In this document: piece after piece, positions 60,737-64,000 of the stretch
How the letters are laid out: every line of letters starts with the position of its first letter
Numbering within the stretch: position 1 is the first letter of the stretch
Assembly (NCBI RefSeq): GCF_018326005.1
Contig: NZ_AP021903.1
Location: 1,986,001-2,050,000, forward strand
Direction: 5' to 3'
Length of the DNA: 64,000 bases
Origin: Pseudomonas sp. Seg1
Lineage (GTDB): Bacteria; Pseudomonadota; Gammaproteobacteria; Pseudomonadales; Pseudomonadaceae
Position numbers and translations under genes: made by a program
Notes under the pieces: generated by a model
Told to the model about the DNA's origin: nothing
The model's database searches: none
The model's input: the letters and a program-made list of their open reading frames with translations, nothing else

Positions 60737-60886
60737 ATCCTGGTTATCGCGTCTAGCGCTGGCAGTGGGTGCAAAGCCGACTGCCGAAAATTGAGGGAAA
60801 AGATCGCAGGATCGCCATAGCCCAGCCGTCAAACCGCTGGGCAGTGGTAGTAGGAACGACGACCCTGCAAGTTCGGTGTAACGCGA

Positions 60887-61444
60887 TTATTCGTCGCGAC
60901 CTTCCATCATGGTGCGTTTAAGCATCACGTAAACCGCCCCCGCACCACCATGTTTCGCTTGGCACGAGCAGAAACCGAGTACCTGCGCGTGCTGGCGCAA
61001 CCAGGTGTTGACGTGGCTTTTGATCATCGGCCGCTTGCCGTCCAGCCGCACAGCCTTGCCGTGGGTGACGCGTACGCAGCGAATTTCGAACTTGGTCGCT
61101 TCAGCGAGAAAAGCCCAAAGCGTTTCCCGGGCCTTTTCGACACTCATGCCGTGCAAATCGAGGCTGCCTTCGAACGGGATCTGCCCGATCTTGAGCTTGC
61201 GCATCTGACTTTCCTGCACCCCGTCGCGGGCCCACATCAACTCGTCTTCCGGGCCGACGTCGATAACGAACTGATCGGACAGACCGTCAACGGTAGTGGA
61301 ATCGGTGCGCACGGTGGCGGATTGACGCAGCTTGGCGATCTGTGCGCGGTCAGCCTTGGGTTTGCCGGTGTCGGCGCGGTCGTGCTTGATCGGCTTGACG
61401 CCTTGGATCGCACTTTTGAACAGGGAAAAATCGTCGTCTTGCAT
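60887..61444 (-). CDS. Smr/MutS2-domain protein
   Basis: A 185-residue protein with a charged N-terminal half and a C-terminal Smr domain (about 95-180): LDLHGMSVEKARETLWAFL contains the LDLHG motif, THGKAVR the TGxG-like motif, and AVYVMLKR the last strand. Smr proteins are DNA or RNA nucleases, in E. coli SmrA a nicking endonuclease; recent family work ties SmrB to collided ribosomes. GGAGG precedes the ATG at 61444. Confidence 0.9.
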   Translation of the reverse strand: MQDDDFSLFKSAIQGVKPIKHDRADTGKPKADRAQIAKLRQSATVRTDSTTVDGLSDQFVIDVGPEDELMWARDGVQESQMRKLKIGQIPFEGSLDLHGMSVEKARETLWAFLAEATKFEIRCVRVTHGKAVRLDGKRPMIKSHVNTWLRQHAQVLGFCSCQAKHGGAGAVYVMLKRTMMEGRDE

Positions 61445-61518
61445 GTCAGCCTCCGCGAAGGGCGGCCAGTTTACCCAAGTCGAAACGAAACGGCCCGGCA
61501 AAAAGCCAGGCCAGTGAT

Positions 61519-61839
61519 TCAGTCGTGTTTTTTCATCAGATGCGGGGACATGTTCAGTTCCCGCGATTGCCGTGCGCGACGGCGGCAGCGACGCCACAGG
61601 GCGACACCGAAATACAGAAACAGCAAACCGACTGCCAGGATGATTGCCGAGCCCATTGGCGTGGCATTCAAGTCGCCGAGTGCCGGCGGGTGCCCGAGCA
61701 GGCTGGCGGCTCCGGCCAGTGCCAGCAGCACGCCGAACGTTGCCAGAATGGCCGCGATCGCCGCGCCGAAACGAAAACGCCAGTTGCTTTGGCCTTTGGG
61801 CCGCAAGCGGCGTGCGTCAAATCCATCGGATAACTTCAT
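61519..61839 (-). CDS. Small conserved membrane protein
   Basis: A 106-residue protein with a basic N-terminus and two membrane helices (about 26-48 and 66-86), then a strongly basic tail (LWRRCRRRARQSREL). I do not recognise a family. It is just upstream of the Smr gene on the same strand. Confidence 0.65.
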   Translation of the reverse strand: MKLSDGFDARRLRPKGQSNWRFRFGAAIAAILATFGVLLALAGAASLLGHPPALGDLNATPMGSAIILAVGLLFLYFGVALWRRCRRRARQSRELNMSPHLMKKHD

Positions 61840-61980
61840 TCCGACCTTCCTCAATGGGTATCGGCCCTTCGACCGGGAGTTGACCGGGTTGTTCCTGAGG
61901 CTATGGCATTTGCGGCAAATGAGAGGATTTTGCGGATGAGCGGCGCTGTGAGCCGCTCATCAGAGCGTGATGTGAGCGGA

Positions 61981-62571
61981 TCAGATCAGGTCTTGAGTCA
62001 GTGCGAGGGTGGCGAAGTTGTCGGCCATGATCGCCATTTCGGCTTCCTGCACGAGTTCGGCGCTGAGCACGCGGCCCTTGAAGGGCAGGTCGCGAGTGGC
62101 ACAGGCGTCTTCAACCAGAGTGCAACGGAAACCGAGGTTCTTCGCTGCGCGTACGGTGGTGCTGACGCTGGAGTGGCTCATGAAGCCGCAGACGATCAGG
62201 TCCAGCGAGCCAAGGTTCTGCAGACGATCGAGCAGCTCGGTGCCATGAAAAGCGCTCGGCAGCAATTTGCCGATGATGGTTTCATCGCCCTGCGGTTCGA
62301 GGCCAGGGATGAACTCGCCGCGTTCACCCTGCGGGTCGAACAGGCCACCGACGGTGCCGAGGTGACGCACATGCACGATCGGCCGACCGGCTGCACGGGC
62401 GGCGGCAACCACTTGTTTGATGTTCGCGACAGCCGCGTCCATACCGCTCAGGGCCAGTGGGCCGCTGAGATATTCTTTCTGGGCATCGATGATGACCACG
62501 GTGGCATGGCTCAACGTGGCCGCTGCGTAACCGCGACCGCTGAGTTGAAACATCGTTTTTGGAACGGACAT
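61981..62571 (-). CDS. Isochorismatase-fold hydrolase lacking the usual catalytic cysteine
   Basis: A 196-residue cysteine-hydrolase-fold protein. Asp29 (VVIIDAQKEYL) and Lys102 (IIGKLLPSAFHGT) of the catalytic triad are present, but the nucleophile position in CGFMSHSSVSTTV is Ser135 where nicotinamidase-type enzymes have Cys. It may therefore be an isochorismatase-type or altered enzyme. AGGAG is seven bases before the ATG at 62571. Confidence 0.85.
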   Translation of the reverse strand: MSVPKTMFQLSGRGYAAATLSHATVVIIDAQKEYLSGPLALSGMDAAVANIKQVVAAARAAGRPIVHVRHLGTVGGLFDPQGERGEFIPGLEPQGDETIIGKLLPSAFHGTELLDRLQNLGSLDLIVCGFMSHSSVSTTVRAAKNLGFRCTLVEDACATRDLPFKGRVLSAELVQEAEMAIMADNFATLALTQDLI

Positions 62572-62810
62572 TCTGGGGCTCCTTGGGGTGGGGCTTTTGC
62601 GACATTGTCCTCTGGCTGAGCGCTTCTGTGAATCGCTACCATCGTAGGCACCGTCGTTACTGGCCTGCAGCCTTGTCAAGTTACACGTTCTGTTCAATAG
62701 CTGTCGCATAAAACAGAAAACTCCTACCGTCGCGCCGGTATTTTTCCTTCGTCGTCGTGGCGCGTTTTGGCTGGTAGAATCGCCAGTCGTTTTTTCTGGA
62801 GTTTTGCCCC

Positions 62811-63719
62811 GTGATCACTTCCCGACTTCGTACCCTGCGCGACCACATCCGTTGGGCCGTCAGCCGCTTCCATGGGGAGGATCTGTTTTTCGGCCATGGC
62901 ACCGACAATGCCTGGGACGAAGCCCGGCAGTTGGTGCTCGGTGCCTTGCACCTGCCGTGGGAAATCGCCGACAGCTATCTCGACTGCGCGCTGGAAGACG
63001 ACGAACTGGTCAACCTGCAACGCCTGCTCAAGCGCCGCATCGAAGAGCGCATTCCAACCGCTTACCTGTTGGGCGAAGCGTGGTTCTGCGGCATGTCGTT
63101 CATCGTCGACGAGCGCGTGTTGATTCCGCGTTCGCCGATTGGCGAGCTGATCGAAAACCGCTTTGCGCCGTGGATTGGCAACGAGCCTGCGCGAATTCTT
63201 GATCTGTGCACCGGCTCAGGCTGTATCGGTATCGCCTGCGCCTACGAGTTTCAGAACGCCGAAGTGGTGCTGGCCGATCTGTCATTCGAAGCTCTGGAAG
63301 TGGCCAATCAGAACATCGAGCGCCACGGTGTCGATGAGCGCGTGTACACCGTGCAGGGCGATGGCTTTGATGGTCTGCCGGGTCAGCGTTTCGATCTGAT
63401 CGTGTCGAACCCGCCCTACGTCGATGCGGAAGATTTCGCCGACATGCCGGACGAATATCAACACGAACCGGAGCTTGGTCTGGCCTGCGGAGACGATGGT
63501 CTGAACCTGGTGCGGCGGATGCTCGCTGAAGCGGCGGATCACCTGACCGAGAAGGGTTTGTTGATTGTTGAGGTGGGCAACAGCCAGGTGCACGTTGACG
63601 CGTTGTACCCTGAGGTCGACTTCGCTTGGCTCGAATTCGAGCGTGGCGGGCATGGCGTGTTCATGCTGACGGCGGAACAGTGCCGCAATCATCAGGCGCT
63701 GTTCGCTTCCCGCGTCTGA
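62811..63719 (+). CDS. prmB: Ribosomal protein L3 glutamine methyltransferase PrmB
   Basis: A 302-residue SAM-dependent methyltransferase starting at GTG. The SAM loop is [14 protein letters not shown] (about 127-140) and the NPPY motif is [13 protein letters not shown] (about 200). The helical N-terminus ([20 protein letters not shown]) matches PrmB rather than PrmC. It methylates Gln150 of L3 during 50S assembly. Confidence 0.95.
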   Translation: MITSRLRTLRDHIRWAVSRFHGEDLFFGHGTDNAWDEARQLVLGALHLPWEIADSYLDCALEDDELVNLQRLLKRRIEERIPTAYLLGEAWFCGMSFIVDERVLIPRSPIGELIENRFAPWIGNEPARILDLCTGSGCIGIACAYEFQNAEVVLADLSFEALEVANQNIERHGVDERVYTVQGDGFDGLPGQRFDLIVSNPPYVDAEDFADMPDEYQHEPELGLACGDDGLNLVRRMLAEAADHLTEKGLLIVEVGNSQVHVDALYPEVDFAWLEFERGGHGVFMLTAEQCRNHQALFASRV

Positions 63720-63727
63720 CCGATACT

Positions 63728-63758
63728 GATCGTTCCCACGCGGAGCGTGGGAACGATC
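63728..63758. repeat. 31-base palindrome, GATCGTTCCCACGC class
   Basis: GATCGTTCCCACGC, 3-base centre, GCGTGGGAACGATC; perfect arms. A single GTGGGAGCGTGGCTTGCCCG REP unit follows at about 63769. Confidence 0.9.
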
Positions 63759-63815
63759 AACAAAACCTGTGGGAGCGTGGCTTGCCCGCGATGGGGACGC
63801 CTAGGTCTCAATGTG

Positions 63816-64000
63816 TTACCGGTGCGTAGCAATCCAGATCAGCAAACCAGCCTGAAACACCGCAAACGCCACCAGACAAGTAATGGTAAAGCGCAGCCCA
63901 GCGTCTTCACGCTTGAACTTGCTGACTTTCTCATCCTGCTTCTTCAGCTTCACTTCCTGTTCAGCCAGATTCTGTTCAGCCTGCTGGAGCATCTGCGCCG
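63816..64000 (-). CDS. C-terminal part of a coiled-coil membrane protein (5' truncated)
   Basis: The frame enters from the right edge. It reads a heptad-like helix (AEQNLAEQEVKLKKQDEKVS) and then one membrane segment (FTITCLVAFAVFQAGLLIWI), ending ATHR. Single C-terminal anchor with cytoplasmic or periplasmic coiled coil. An internal ATG is possible but the frame stays open to the window edge. Family not identified; it belongs to the sort of DUF1640/coiled-coil small proteins common in proteobacteria (guess). Confidence 0.6.
   Translation of the reverse strand, partial: AQMLQQAEQNLAEQEVKLKKQDEKVSKFKREDAGLRFTITCLVAFAVFQAGLLIWIATHR

Overview
The window is a piece of chromosome from a fluorescens-group Pseudomonas. 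This rests on high GC, the gene families, the dense Pseudomonas-type REP palindromes between genes, and a gene order that, from memory, follows the P. aeruginosa PA3241-PA3262 neighbourhood (FKBP, EAL/GGDEF, prc, quinone reductase, HAD, ABC transporter, apeB, rluA, minEDC, lpxL/htrB, patatin). No rRNA, tRNA, CRISPR array or intact mobile element was seen.

Layout. 1-6.2 kb: end of an unidentified gene, a catalase-like/di-heme cytochrome pair, an FKBP lipoprotein, a YkvA gene preceded by an inverted pair of DnaA-box sequences, and a tight XRE/unknown/Sel1 operon. 6.3-11.4 kb: an accessory insertion with a 15-codon leader ORF, a 1553-residue RHS protein whose C-terminus looks like a CdiA-type RNase A toxin, and an overlapping CdiI-like immunity gene. 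11.5-16.6 kb: EAL-CBS-GGDEF protein, Prc protease, quinone oxidoreductase. 16.7-23.2 kb: HAD phosphatase and a five-gene ABC importer/phosphohydrolase cluster facing a UTRA GntR regulator; both sides carry TGGTCTAG-type operator candidates, so an organophosphate or phosphonate substrate is likely but unproven. 23.7-34.1 kb: M20 amidohydrolase, large MscS channel, a 58-residue membrane protein, apeB, rluA, minCDE, LpxL-type acyltransferase, patatin.

34.3-43.3 kb is a purine salvage/degradation locus: two tandem Tsx-like nucleoside porins, a nucleobase permease, and puuD, allA, alc, uraD, puuE and uraH. Together these take urate to glyoxylate and urea. A TTGTATACAA-like palindrome lies upstream of both puuE and uraH and again upstream of an AzgA-type purine permease at 56.2 kb, suggesting one shared regulator.

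43.4-53.7 kb is the most unusual part. Four tandem paralogues of unknown function share an MAKxPKK start, a repeated ~50-residue module and a KRxRL basic patch resembling the c-Myc nuclear localisation signal. They follow a 1182-residue protein with a TcdA/TcdB-like hydrophobic region and RTX-like repeats. This looks like an undescribed toxin/effector locus, but function is inference.

54.2-64 kb: LysE exporter, purine permease, a divergent MarR/aminotransferase pair with a shared palindrome, a glutaredoxin-like protein, folE, a tyrosine-recombinase relic with an orphan membrane protein, an Smr protein, an isochorismatase-fold protein lacking the usual cysteine, prmB, and the end of a coiled-coil membrane protein.
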